DNA of 64,000 nucleotides. Source: Gammaproteobacteria bacterium (GTDB taxonomy: Bacteria; Pseudomonadota; Gammaproteobacteria; JACKNK01). Below the pieces are notes generated by a model. The model searched no databases. It worked only from the letters and a program-made list of their open reading frames with translations, and was not told the origin of the DNA. Every line of letters starts with the position of its first letter. The first letter of the stretch is position 1. The DNA is taken from the NCBI GenBank assembly GCA_024234895.1, contig JACKNJ010000012.1, positions 28,068 through 92,067 of the forward strand, read 5' to 3'. The translations under genes were made by a program, and so were the position numbers. This document shows, one piece after another, positions 32,001-40,168 of the stretch.

Positions 32001-32261
32001 TCACACCGCTCGCGCGGTCTCCCGCAGGCGGTTGGCGGAATGCACGATGACCTCGGCCCACGGCATCACGCGCCGACCGGCATCGGTCAGCCGCGCGCCG
32101 TCCGGATGACGTTCGATCAGCCTGGCGCCGAGGTAGTCCTCGAAACGCCGGATCTGCCCGGAGAGGGTCGACGCCGAGACGTTGCAGCGCAGGGCGGCGC
32201 GGCCGAAATGGCCGGTCTCGGCGATCGCGATCAGATAGGTCAGAACACGGATGCCGGGCAT
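32001..32261 (-). CDS. HTH-only LysR-family protein (OxyR-like N terminus, no effector domain)
   Basis: The 86 residues align along their whole length with the winged-helix and linker helix of the nearby OxyR (for example HFGRAA, STLSGQIRRFEDYLG, LIERHPDGARLTDAG), then stop. The about 200-residue effector domain is missing; only about 130 bp remain before katG. GGAG precedes the ATG, 11 bp after the gpmA stop, so it can be translated from a gpmA transcript. It might be a remnant of a deleted regulator or a small DNA-binding protein that competes with OxyR at shared sites. Codon usage is normal and the frame is clean. Confidence 0.7.
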   Translation of the reverse strand: MPGIRVLTYLIAIAETGHFGRAALRCNVSASTLSGQIRRFEDYLGARLIERHPDGARLTDAGRRVMPWAEVIVHSANRLRETARAV

Positions 32262-32272
32262 GACGTTGCTCC

Positions 32273-33007
32273 TTACGCGGCCTGCGCCGTGTCGTTATCG
32301 AGGTAGTGCCAGCCGATCGGCTCGCCCTTCGGGCTGAACGCGTAGACGATCGGCACGCCGGTCGGGATCTCGAAGTCCTCGACCTCGGCCACGCTCATGT
32401 CGTGCAGCGCCATGATCAGCGCGCGCAAGGTGTTGCCATGGCTGCTGATCAACAGGCGCTTGCCGTCGACGATCTGCGGGGCGATGACCTCGCGCCAGAA
32501 GTCCATGACGCGTTCGCGGGTCGCCGCGAGACTCTCGCCGTTGGGCAACTGGCGCGGGTCGATGTCGGCCCAGCGCGGGTCGTGAACCGGGTGCTCCGGG
32601 TCGTTGTCGAGCAGACGGGGCGGACGGTCGAGGTAACCCCGGCGCCAGCGCCACACCTGGTCCTCGCCGACACGCCCGGCCATGGCAATCTTGTCCTCGC
32701 CCTGCAAGGCCCCGTAGTGGCGCTCGTTCAGGCGCCAGTCGGCGCAGACCGGGATGCCGGTATTGCCCGACTCGCGCATCACGATGTCGGCGGTCTCGCG
32801 GGCACGGGACAGGCGAGAGGTGTAGACGCGATCAAAGCTGTAGCCGGCTTCGGCGAGGGCGCCCGCTGCCCGCACCGCTTCATCGCGGCCGAAATCGGTC
32901 AGGGAGGGATCGGCCCAGCCGGTGAAGCGGCCTTCGCGATTCCACTCGCTCTGGGCGTGGCGGATTATGACCACCACCGGGAGCATCAGTTTGTTGGGCA
33001 TGTTCAT
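32273..33007 (-). CDS. gpmA: 2,3-bisphosphoglycerate-dependent phosphoglycerate mutase
   Basis: GpmA interconverts 3- and 2-phosphoglycerate in glycolysis and gluconeogenesis. The 244-residue histidine phosphatase has the phospho-histidine motif as RHAQSEWNREGRFTGWADPSLTDFG, with Ala where most members have Gly (RHG), then TSRLSRARETA, LNERHYGALQG and the second histidine SSHGNTLRAL. Catalytic residues are intact, so the change is probably tolerated. It is divergent from oxyR and leads into the HTH-only gene. Confidence 0.95.
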   Translation of the reverse strand: MNMPNKLMLPVVVIIRHAQSEWNREGRFTGWADPSLTDFGRDEAVRAAGALAEAGYSFDRVYTSRLSRARETADIVMRESGNTGIPVCADWRLNERHYGALQGEDKIAMAGRVGEDQVWRWRRGYLDRPPRLLDNDPEHPVHDPRWADIDPRQLPNGESLAATRERVMDFWREVIAPQIVDGKRLLISSHGNTLRALIMALHDMSVAEVEDFEIPTGVPIVYAFSPKGEPIGWHYLDNDTAQAA

Positions 33008-33116
33008 TCTCCGGATACGTTGGGCGGCAGGTTGGTCGTTCGTTTTGCTGCCTTGTTGGGAATGAACCTTATTTGTGGTTATGGAATTGTTGAAATCGTT
33101 TGATCGGATGACTGCA

Positions 33117-33136
33117 ATATGGAAAACCTATCGAAC
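33117..33136. promoter_or_regulatory. Candidate OxyR site in the gpmA-oxyR intergenic region
   Basis: ATAT-7 nt-CTAT (33117-33131) fits half of the OxyR consensus ATAG-n7-CTAT, and the string AACCTATCGAAC (33125-33136) nearly repeats the right arm of the ahpC operator. It lies about 55 bp before the oxyR start, suitable for autoregulation. Confidence 0.45.
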
Positions 33137-33188
33137 TGTGTTTCACTGTCGCTGAACGATTTCTCCCGCCCGACCGAATGGGGATGAC

Positions 33189-34100
33189 ATGAATCTGAGA
33201 GACCTGCGTTACGTGCTCGCGGTGGCGGAATTCCGCCATTTCGGCAAGGCGGCCGAGGCCAGCTTCGTGAGCCAGCCGACCCTGTCCGGGCAGATCAAGA
33301 AGATGGAGGACGAGCTCGGCGTGACCATCTTCGAGCGCAGCAACCGCTCGGTGGAGATCACGCCGATCGGCGAGCAACTGCTGATCTACGCGCGCCGCGT
33401 GATCGAACAGGTCGAGGCCATGGAGAACCTCGCCAAGGCCGCGCAGGACCCGTTGGCGGGGCCGCTGCGTCTGGGCGTCATACCCACGCTCGGCCCGTAT
33501 CTGATGCCTTTGATCCTGTTGCCATTGCGCAAGGACTTTCCCCAGCTGCATCTGGTCCTGCGCGAGGAGATCACCTCGCTGCTGCTGGATCATCTGCGCC
33601 GCCACGAACTCGACGCCGCGCTGATCGCGACCCCGCCGGATGACGACGACCTGCAGGAAATTCCGCTGTTCGACGAACCGTTCTGGCTCGCCCACCCGGC
33701 CAAGCACCCGCTCTACAACAAGGACGAGATCTACGAGGAAGATCTGCCCGTCGACCAGTTGCTGCTGTTGGCGGATGGCCATTGCCTGACCGAGCAGGTC
33801 ATGGGCGTGTGCCATCTGGATCAGTCGGCGGGCCACGACGATCTGCGTGCGTCCAGCCTGGAGACGCTGATGCAACTGGTCGGCGCCGGCTTTGGCTGCA
33901 CCCTGGTGCCGGCGCTCGCCCTGCGCAGTTCCTGGGCGACCGACACCGGCGTGATCCTGCGCCAGGTCAACATCGCCAATGCCGAGCGCCGCGTGCGACT
34001 GGTGGCGCGCAAGACCTTCCCGCGCGCGTTGGCGCTGAAGGCCCTCGCCAGGCTCATCAACAGGCATCTGCCCAACACCGTGCGCCGGATCGAGATATAG
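33189..34100 (+). CDS. oxyR: Hydrogen peroxide-inducible transcriptional regulator OxyR
   Basis: An LysR-type regulator that forms a disulfide on peroxide contact and then activates antioxidant genes. The 303-residue product has the N-terminal HTH (HFGKAAEASFVSQPTLSGQIKKMEDELG) and, in the regulatory domain, the two redox cysteines at positions 199 and 208 (DGHCLTEQVMGVC), exactly the E. coli numbering. GGGATGAC precedes the ATG. Likely targets in this window are ahpCF and katG. Divergent from gpmA. Confidence 0.97.
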   Translation: MNLRDLRYVLAVAEFRHFGKAAEASFVSQPTLSGQIKKMEDELGVTIFERSNRSVEITPIGEQLLIYARRVIEQVEAMENLAKAAQDPLAGPLRLGVIPTLGPYLMPLILLPLRKDFPQLHLVLREEITSLLLDHLRRHELDAALIATPPDDDDLQEIPLFDEPFWLAHPAKHPLYNKDEIYEEDLPVDQLLLLADGHCLTEQVMGVCHLDQSAGHDDLRASSLETLMQLVGAGFGCTLVPALALRSSWATDTGVILRQVNIANAERRVRLVARKTFPRALALKALARLINRHLPNTVRRIEI

Positions 34101-34210
34101 GCCATGGCGTCATCCGTCACTTTGGTTGCCGCGCCCCCATCCATGCGTGCCCTCAGTCCTTGGTATTGGCGGGGTAAAGCCGCTCCGGCCTTGGCTATCA
34201 TCGCGAAAAT

Positions 34211-35020
34211 ATGAACTCCGCCGACCTGCAACCGCTGCTGCGCGACGCCGCGCGTATCGAACTTCTGCCACGCTTCGGGCGCATTGCCGCCGCCGCCAAG
34301 GCGGATGGCTCGCTGGTTACCGAGGCCGATGTCGCGGTGCAGCGACACATTCAGCAGCGACTCAAGGACGCTTACCCGGACATCGGCTTTCTGGGCGAGG
34401 AAATGCGTGGCGAGGACCACGCCCGTCTGCTGCGGGAACTCGCCGAGGGTCGGCACGACGGTCTCTGGGTGCTTGACCCGCTCGACGGCACCATCAACTT
34501 CGCGTCCGGGGTGCCGTGTTTTGCGGTCTCGCTGGCCCTGCTGGACCGCGACGGCGTGCGCGCAGGCCTGATCCTGGACCCGCTGCGGGACGAGTGTTTC
34601 CGCGCCGATCGCGGTGCCGGCGCATTCCTGAACGATATGCCGCTGCGTGCCGGCACGGATGCGGGGGTACTGAAGGAATGCGTCGCCGAAATCGATCTGA
34701 AGCGCTTGACCGAGCGCCTGCGTCTGGCCCTGGTGCGGGCGCAACCGTTCCGCTCGCAGCGTAATTTCGGCTCCGGCGCGCTCGACTGGGCCTGGCTCGC
34801 GGCCGGTCGCTTCCAGTTGTATCTGCATGGCGGCCAGAAACTCTGGGACTACGCGGCCGGCAGCCTGATCCTGGCCGAGGCCGGCGGCCACGCCGTCACC
34901 CTGCAACATGAGCCCGTATACACTGGCGTCATCGCGCCGCGTTCGGTGGTCGGCGCCGGTGACGAAGCCCTTTTCAAGGCGTGGCGCGATTGGTTGCGCG
35001 CCGCCGATCCGATCGACTGA
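34211..35020 (+). CDS. Inositol monophosphatase family protein
   Basis: A 269-residue magnesium- and lithium-sensitive phosphatase fold. The metal-binding motifs are present: GEE (FLGEEMRG), WVLDPLDGTINFASGVP and, in the C-terminal half, LWDYAAGSLILAEAGG. The family covers SuhB-like inositol phosphatases, CysQ-like 3'-phosphoadenosine phosphatases and sugar phosphatases. In a sulfur-metabolising host a PAP/PAPS phosphatase is thinkable, but nothing here decides. It starts 110 bp after oxyR and is followed at 8 bp by an unknown gene, probably an operon. Confidence 0.85.
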   Translation: MNSADLQPLLRDAARIELLPRFGRIAAAAKADGSLVTEADVAVQRHIQQRLKDAYPDIGFLGEEMRGEDHARLLRELAEGRHDGLWVLDPLDGTINFASGVPCFAVSLALLDRDGVRAGLILDPLRDECFRADRGAGAFLNDMPLRAGTDAGVLKECVAEIDLKRLTERLRLALVRAQPFRSQRNFGSGALDWAWLAAGRFQLYLHGGQKLWDYAAGSLILAEAGGHAVTLQHEPVYTGVIAPRSVVGAGDEALFKAWRDWLRAADPID

Positions 35021-35028
35021 GCGAGCCG

Positions 35029-35700
35029 ATGTCCGATAACGAAGTGCATTTCTTCCACCCGCGTCCGGGGCCGCGTGAACGCCATCTGAAACGGCGATAT
35101 CGCAATCCCTTGTTCGGTGACGACGCGGTGGTGACCCAGGATGAGGTGATCGCCGCGCGCCGTGCCGATCGCGAGGACATGGATCAGTTCGTCAAGGACG
35201 TGAAGGTACTGTTCGATCAGGCCGCCCACCTCCCGCCCAACGTCGAGAGCGATGTGATCCTGGGCCTGAAGTCGCGCTGTGATCAGCTGTTCGAACATTC
35301 CTGCCGTTTCGGCGTCGACCTCGGCAAGGAGCAGCAGGCGCTCAAGCGCCTCACCGAGGTCATCATGAAGGCTGTCTGGCAGGGCGCCGGCAATGACACG
35401 CAGGCGCGCGGCGAACTGGAGCAGGAGGAGGTCGCGCGCGCCGAGCACTACCGCCTGCTTGAACACAAGCTGATCGTCGACCTGTTGAGTCCGGAGTCGC
35501 CGATCCAGGAAGACCATCTGGTCGCGACGCTGTTGAGCGAGTCGGAAGAGGCGGTGGAGCGCGCGCTGCAATTGTTCGAACCGGCGCACCGCGCGGCGAT
35601 GCTGAGCCAGGCCGGCGAACTGCTGGATCAGCTCGACCGGAACGGCGTGGCGACGGGACGATGGCGGGATCGGCTGATTCTGTTCGGTGGGCGGCACTGA
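35029..35700 (+). CDS. Conserved-looking hypothetical cytoplasmic protein
   Basis: A 223-residue protein that I do not recognise. It is hydrophilic and mostly helical by composition: MDQFVKDVKVLFDQAAHLPPNVESDVI, a central helical part with two cysteines (KSRCDQLFEHSCRFG), then a long acidic segment (ELEQEEVARAEHYRLLEHKL). There is no signal peptide or membrane helix. The true start is the ATG at 35029 (MSDNEVHFFHPRPGPRERH), since an earlier in-frame ATG lies inside the phosphatase gene. Close linkage to the phosphatase suggests cotranscription. Confidence 0.7.
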   Translation: MSDNEVHFFHPRPGPRERHLKRRYRNPLFGDDAVVTQDEVIAARRADREDMDQFVKDVKVLFDQAAHLPPNVESDVILGLKSRCDQLFEHSCRFGVDLGKEQQALKRLTEVIMKAVWQGAGNDTQARGELEQEEVARAEHYRLLEHKLIVDLLSPESPIQEDHLVATLLSESEEAVERALQLFEPAHRAAMLSQAGELLDQLDRNGVATGRWRDRLILFGGRH

Positions 35701-35730
35701 GACGCGCTCGGGGCCAGGCTCATGGCGGGA

Positions 35731-35749
35731 GCTGGCAGGGACTGCCAGC
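35731..35749 (+). terminator. Short hairpin downstream of the IMPase operon
   Basis: GCTGGCAG and CTGCCAGC form a perfect 8-bp stem with a GGA loop about 30 bp past the stop. There is no T run, so termination is uncertain. The following 220 bp up to 35975 hold an A/T-rich patch (35810-35850) that may contain the next promoter. Confidence 0.45.
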
Positions 35750-35975
35750 CATGGCGTGTTGAGGCCCGATTGGCATGGGGGCGGTGACCGCGTTGGTCGA
35801 TCGCATGCCCTTACAAATATTCGTAACTACTAATATAGATTTGCGCCAAGTTGCCGGTTCCGGTAGCGATCTGCACATAAGTCGCCGATTTCCGCGCACG
35901 TCGTTTGTTCGGCAGCGCTGGCGGTAACGTGCTAAACCCAATACTGTTTTTCGACTGACCCATTGGGAGTGGTCC

Positions 35976-36644
35976 ATGTCCCACCCTGTACTCGGCCCCG
36001 GCGGGCGCAGCAGCCCCGGAATGGGGGCGATCATCGGCGGCGTGGTGGCGTTAATCGTCATCGCCGTCGGGGCCTACTTCATGTTGCGCGGGTCCGATGG
36101 GACGGATGTTCCGTCCGCTCAGCCGGGCATTCCGGCGCCGATGGGCTCGACCGCCGTCGGGCCGAACGGTATGCACGACGCCGCCGATGAAGGCACCGGG
36201 GGCGCCGCTGACGGCGAACCGGCGGGCACGGCGTCCGGGCAGGGCGCGATCCGCCCCGGCGACGAAGCGCGCGCGCTGATCGCGGAACTGCGCGCCGCCG
36301 GTGGCCACATCGACCTGCATCAGGTGCATGTGCGGGCGGTGCGGTTCACGGACGCGAACCAGCCGGTCGACGCCTACCTGCTGTGGTTCTTCGCCGCGCG
36401 CGAGGGGCATGGCCCGTCCGCGTTCGTGCTCGGCGAGATGTATGACCCGGAATTCTTCGATGCCGCTGCCAGTGGCGCGGTCATCGAGCAGGCCGATCCG
36501 GCGCAGGCGATGAAGTGGTATCAGCGCGCCCTGAACGCCGGCGAGGCGATGGCCGACGAGCGCATCGCCGCGCTGATGCAACGCATCGAGCGCGCGGCGG
36601 CGGAAGGCGACGACGATGCGCGTCGCCTGCTGCTGGCCCGGTAA
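35976..36644 (+). CDS. Membrane-anchored Sel1-like repeat protein
   Basis: A 222-residue protein with an N-terminal cytoplasmic tail, one membrane helix (AIIGGVVALIVIAVGAYFML), a low-complexity Gly/Ala/Pro linker (about 40-90) and a C-terminal helical domain with Sel1/TPR-like features (DAYLLWFFAAREGHGPSAFVLGEMY, then AMKWYQRALNAGEAMADERIAAL). It ends 6 bp before the VWA gene, so the two are probably translated together and may form a complex across or at the membrane. GGGAG lies 7 bp before the ATG. Confidence 0.8.
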   Translation: MSHPVLGPGGRSSPGMGAIIGGVVALIVIAVGAYFMLRGSDGTDVPSAQPGIPAPMGSTAVGPNGMHDAADEGTGGAADGEPAGTASGQGAIRPGDEARALIAELRAAGGHIDLHQVHVRAVRFTDANQPVDAYLLWFFAAREGHGPSAFVLGEMYDPEFFDAAASGAVIEQADPAQAMKWYQRALNAGEAMADERIAALMQRIERAAAEGDDDARRLLLAR

Positions 36645-36650
36645 CGAACA

Positions 36651-38678
36651 ATGAACGAGTTGAGTGAGAAATCCATGAAGATCACGTCTTCGAATCCCCG
36701 CCGCGTTGCCGGGCGCTGGCTCAAGCCGGGCCTGTCCGCCGCGCTTGCTGCCTTGATGTTTGCCAGCGGCATCGGCGGCGCCGCGACCACACCGTCCAGC
36801 GACATCCGCCGTCCGCTGCTCCTCGATGGCAAGCAGTCCCTCTACGAACGCGTGTTGTCGCGACCGGGCGCGCAACTCCGTGTCGCGCCAGCCGGTGACG
36901 GTGCCGGCGCGCAGGCCATCGATGCATTCAGCGTGTTCTATGTCTACGCACGTAGCGTCGTGAATGGCGAAACCTGGCTGGAGGTCGGTACCAACAGCCA
37001 CGGCGGCGTGCGCGGCTGGGTGGCGGAGAGCGCGGTGCTCGCCTGGAATCAGGCCCTGACCGTCGCCTTCCGCGAACCGCTCGGTCACGACCGCGTGTTG
37101 CTGTTCCGCGACGAGAGCACGTTGAAGAGCCTGGTCGACATCTACGATGTCGGCAGCTACCGGCAGATGTACAAGGCCGCCGAGGCCGGTGACGTGTCCG
37201 CCGCCAGCGAGGTGGTCGCGATCCAGCCCAAGGCGCACGTCGACATCCACGACGACTTCTATCTGGTCCCGATCAAGCAGTATCGCGACGTGTTCCTGCA
37301 GAACAACCAGGCGCTGATGCTCAACGTCGCCTCGGTGCCGCTGGCCGACGAGAAACCGGCGGCCAAGCGCGATTTCCGTTCCGGCGTGGTGTTCGTGGTC
37401 GATTCCACGACCTCCATGGGCCCCTACATCGATCGCACCCGCGAAGTGGTGCGGGGTGTCTACGATTCGATCCAGGACGCGGGGCTCGACGAGAAGGTCG
37501 CCTTCGGTCTCATCGCCTATCGCGACAACAACGAGGCAGCGCCCGGCCTCGAATATCTGACCCGCACCTACGCCGATCTGGAACAGGGCCGCGACCCGAC
37601 CAGGTTCTTCGACGCGGTTCGCAACGTGACCCCGGCGACGGTATCCAGCAAGGGCTTCATCGAGGACGCCTACGCCGGCATCAAGCGCGCCATCGACGAC
37701 ATCGACTGGCAGGAGTACGACGCCCGCTACGTGATCGTGGTCACCGACGCCGGTCCGCGCCCCGGTTCCGATCCGCTCTCCGGCACCGGCCTGTCGGCGC
37801 AGGCGCTGCGCCAGCTCGCGCAGGATCGCGGCGTGTCGATCTGGGTCATGCACCTGCTCACCCCGCAGGGCGAGAGTGACCACGCCAGCGCCGCCGAGCA
37901 GTACAGGGCGGTGTCCACCTTCCCCGGCATCGGTGCGTTCTACTACGGCGTCGGCACCGGCGACGTCGACCGCTTCGGTCAGGCGCTGGCGCAGCTGTCC
38001 GGCGACGTGACCCGTCAGGTCGGCGAAACCGCCAAGGGTCTGCCGCCAATGCCGGTCCCCGAGGTTGCCGAGGACACCAGCGAGCTTCAGCAGCTGCGCA
38101 CCCGCGTCGCCAAGCTCGGCAATGCGCTGCGTCTGCGCTACCTGGCCAGACAGGCCGGCGAGACCGCGCCGGACCTGTTCGACGCCTGGCTGCTGGATCA
38201 TTACTTCACGGAACCCGAGCAGCAGGCCGTCGACGTGCGCGTGCTGCTGACCCGCGATCAGCTCTCCGACCTGACCGAAGTCCTCAAGCGCGTGCTCGCC
38301 ACCGCCGAGGAAGGCCTGCTCGCGCCCAAGACCTTCCTGGACGAACTCAAGTCGCTGGCCGCATCACTGAGCCGCGATCCGGCCGCCGTCGCCGCCAGTA
38401 CCCGCACCACCGGCAGCGGCATCGGCAACCTTGCCGATCTCGGCTACATGCGCGAGTACATCGAGGGGCTGCCGTACACCGGCGAGGTCATGAACGTGTC
38501 GCTGGAGGACTGGGAGAACTGGTCCGCGAAACGCCAGCTCGCGTTCATCAACGGCCTCGAGGAAAAGATCAACTACTACCAGGCCCTGCACGATCACACC
38601 GATCTGTGGATCAGCCTCGACGGTGGTCCGATCGGCGGCGACGCCGTGTTCCCGGTGGTGCTGAACATGCTGCCCTGA
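36651..38678 (+). CDS. PpkA-type von Willebrand factor A protein, secreted or periplasmic
   Basis: A 675-residue protein with an N-terminal signal-like segment (WLKPGLSAALAALMFASGIGGAA), an SH3-like region (GETWLEVGTNSHGGVRGWV), and a VWA domain with the metal site GVVFVVDSTTSMGPYIDRTREVV (DxTxS) followed by YVIVVTDAGPRPGSDP. The C-terminal part (YTGEVMNVSLEDWENWS, then VFPVVLNMLP) matches the C-terminal half of the type VI secretion kinase PpkA, whose N-terminal kinase is absent here. No other T6SS gene is in the window. The start could be the ATG at 36675 instead. Partner: the Sel1-like protein just upstream. Confidence 0.8.
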   Translation: MNELSEKSMKITSSNPRRVAGRWLKPGLSAALAALMFASGIGGAATTPSSDIRRPLLLDGKQSLYERVLSRPGAQLRVAPAGDGAGAQAIDAFSVFYVYARSVVNGETWLEVGTNSHGGVRGWVAESAVLAWNQALTVAFREPLGHDRVLLFRDESTLKSLVDIYDVGSYRQMYKAAEAGDVSAASEVVAIQPKAHVDIHDDFYLVPIKQYRDVFLQNNQALMLNVASVPLADEKPAAKRDFRSGVVFVVDSTTSMGPYIDRTREVVRGVYDSIQDAGLDEKVAFGLIAYRDNNEAAPGLEYLTRTYADLEQGRDPTRFFDAVRNVTPATVSSKGFIEDAYAGIKRAIDDIDWQEYDARYVIVVTDAGPRPGSDPLSGTGLSAQALRQLAQDRGVSIWVMHLLTPQGESDHASAAEQYRAVSTFPGIGAFYYGVGTGDVDRFGQALAQLSGDVTRQVGETAKGLPPMPVPEVAEDTSELQQLRTRVAKLGNALRLRYLARQAGETAPDLFDAWLLDHYFTEPEQQAVDVRVLLTRDQLSDLTEVLKRVLATAEEGLLAPKTFLDELKSLAASLSRDPAAVAASTRTTGSGIGNLADLGYMREYIEGLPYTGEVMNVSLEDWENWSAKRQLAFINGLEEKINYYQALHDHTDLWISLDGGPIGGDAVFPVVLNMLP

Positions 38679-38700
38679 GGGGCGTGGCGGGGGTGAAGGT

Positions 38701-38728
38701 TGCGGCATTCAGCTCGGCGAATGCCGCA
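38701..38728. terminator. Hairpin between convergent genes
   Basis: TGCGGCATTC pairs perfectly with GAATGCCGCA around an 8-nt loop, in the 71-bp gap between the converging VWA and receiver/MBL genes. No T run on either side. Confidence 0.55.
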
Positions 38729-38749
38729 GGCAATCCGGGCCGGGTCCGG

Positions 38750-39979
38750 TCAAAGCCAAACCCGCCCGTTCTCCATCGGCGCGACCACCCGGGTTTCGGA
38801 ACCGAGTTCCGCCATGGTGTTCCAGGCGTCCTGCAACTTGCCGTCGATGGCGTCGTCGTCCTGATCCGGGTCGTGATGGTAAAGGCACAGGGTCTTGACC
38901 CTGGCGGCATCGGCGAGGCGCGCGACCTCCCCGACCGGGGAATGACCCCAGTCGCGGTGCAGCCGGTATTCGGCGTCGCTGTAGGTGGTGTCGATGACCA
39001 GCAGGTCGGCGCCGCGCACGAAGTCGGCGAGCTTGTTGAAGTAGGCCGGGTCGTGGTTCGGGTCGCCCTGCGGGTAGAGCTCGTTGTCGGTGATGTAGCA
39101 GAACCTGCGGCCACCGCGTCGCACGCGGTAACCGAGACAGGCGCCGGGATGGTTGAGCAGCATCGTGTCGACATGGGCCGGGCCGACTTCGAGGCTTTCT
39201 TCGTGCAGTGAGCGGTAGCGCACGTCGGCGGCGAAATCGCGGGCGGTGATCGGGAAGTACACCCCGTCCATCTGCGCGGAGATCAGGTCCTGCATGCGGG
39301 TGCCGCCGTGCTGCGCGCCGCATACGCAGATGCGGTGGCCGGCCTGATACAGCGGCCCGAAGAAGGGCAGGGCGTTGATGTGGTCCCAATGCGGATGCGA
39401 GATGAAGATGTGGCAGTCGAGGTGGGGACGGCCGCGCGCGACCCATTCGTCCGACAGGCGCTTGATGCCGGTGCCGGCGTCGAAGATGAACAGGGTGCCG
39501 TCGGCGAACCCGAGGCTGACGCAGTTGGTGTTGCCGCCGTAGCGGAGGCTGCCCTCGCCGGGTACCGGTAGCGTGCCGCGCACACCCCAGAAGGTGACCG
39601 CGATGCGGTCCTCGATCACCGAGACGATCTGATCCACGAACAGCGCCGGGTCGATCGGTTTGCGCAGGTAGCGGTTGGCGCCTAGCGCCATGGCGCGATC
39701 CTGGTCGGCGCGGTAGCCCTTCGACGACATCACCACGATGCGGGTGTCGGCCAGTTCGGGATGCGTGCGCAGGCGGTGGCAGAACTCGTGTCCGTCGGTG
39801 CCGGCCATCATCAGGTCGGTGAGGACGCAATCCGGCGGGTCGGCAAGGATGGCGGCAAGCGCGCGGTCGGCGTCCGTGTGCGTGCAGACGTCATGCCCGG
39901 CATCGCGCAGCAGGGAGGCGGCGAGGGCGAGGATGTCCTCGTCGTCGTCGATCAGGTGGCAGGAGTAGGGTGCGGGCAT
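38750..39979 (-). CDS. Response regulator fused to a metallo-beta-lactamase-fold hydrolase
   Basis: A 409-residue two-domain protein. Residues 1-125 form a receiver (acidic pocket D11-D13, phospho-site D55 in CVLTDLMMAGTDGHEF, K in RKPIDPALF). From about residue 135 a metallo-beta-lactamase domain follows (VTFWGVRGTLPVPGEGSLRYGGNTNC, then SHPHWDHINALPFFGP with HxHxDH, NHPGACLGYR, YITDNELY, IDTTYSD and LYHHDPDQDDD). This MBL type resembles phosphodiesterase-like proteins of the RNase Z/PqsE class. The output is therefore enzymatic and switched by phosphorylation; substrate unknown. Divergent from the chemotaxis operon. An upstream in-frame extension crosses cheW and is a shadow. Confidence 0.85.
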   Translation of the reverse strand: MPAPYSCHLIDDDEDILALAASLLRDAGHDVCTHTDADRALAAILADPPDCVLTDLMMAGTDGHEFCHRLRTHPELADTRIVVMSSKGYRADQDRAMALGANRYLRKPIDPALFVDQIVSVIEDRIAVTFWGVRGTLPVPGEGSLRYGGNTNCVSLGFADGTLFIFDAGTGIKRLSDEWVARGRPHLDCHIFISHPHWDHINALPFFGPLYQAGHRICVCGAQHGGTRMQDLISAQMDGVYFPITARDFAADVRYRSLHEESLEVGPAHVDTMLLNHPGACLGYRVRRGGRRFCYITDNELYPQGDPNHDPAYFNKLADFVRGADLLVIDTTYSDAEYRLHRDWGHSPVGEVARLADAARVKTLCLYHHDPDQDDDAIDGKLQDAWNTMAELGSETRVVAPMENGRVWL

Positions 39980-39992
39980 TTCCGTGTCATCG

Positions 39993-40012
39993 CGTGAGCA
40001 TGCCTGCTCACG
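39993..40012. promoter_or_regulatory. Palindrome in the divergent REC-MBL/cheW region
   Basis: CGTGAGCA-TGCC-TGCTCACG is a perfect 8-bp inverted repeat only 13 bp upstream of the receiver/MBL start. It could be an operator or a leader hairpin hiding its ribosome site. A degraded REP unit follows at about 40034-40076. Confidence 0.4.
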
Positions 40013-40168
40013 ATAGCCCAGGGAGGTGGGTTGTAGGAGAGGATTCCGCTGTCGCCGGGCTGAACATCCGCTCCTGCAAGGGGTGGCGCACTGCCACTGG
40101 CGGCGATTTCCCGCTAATGGGACGGAGCCGTCCGCCGATGTGGGTATATCCCTTTCACGGACACGACG

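Noticed and set aside
36651..38678. Type VI secretion locus
   Set aside because: Only the VWA part related to PpkA is present; there are no tss, hcp, vgrG or clpV genes in the window.
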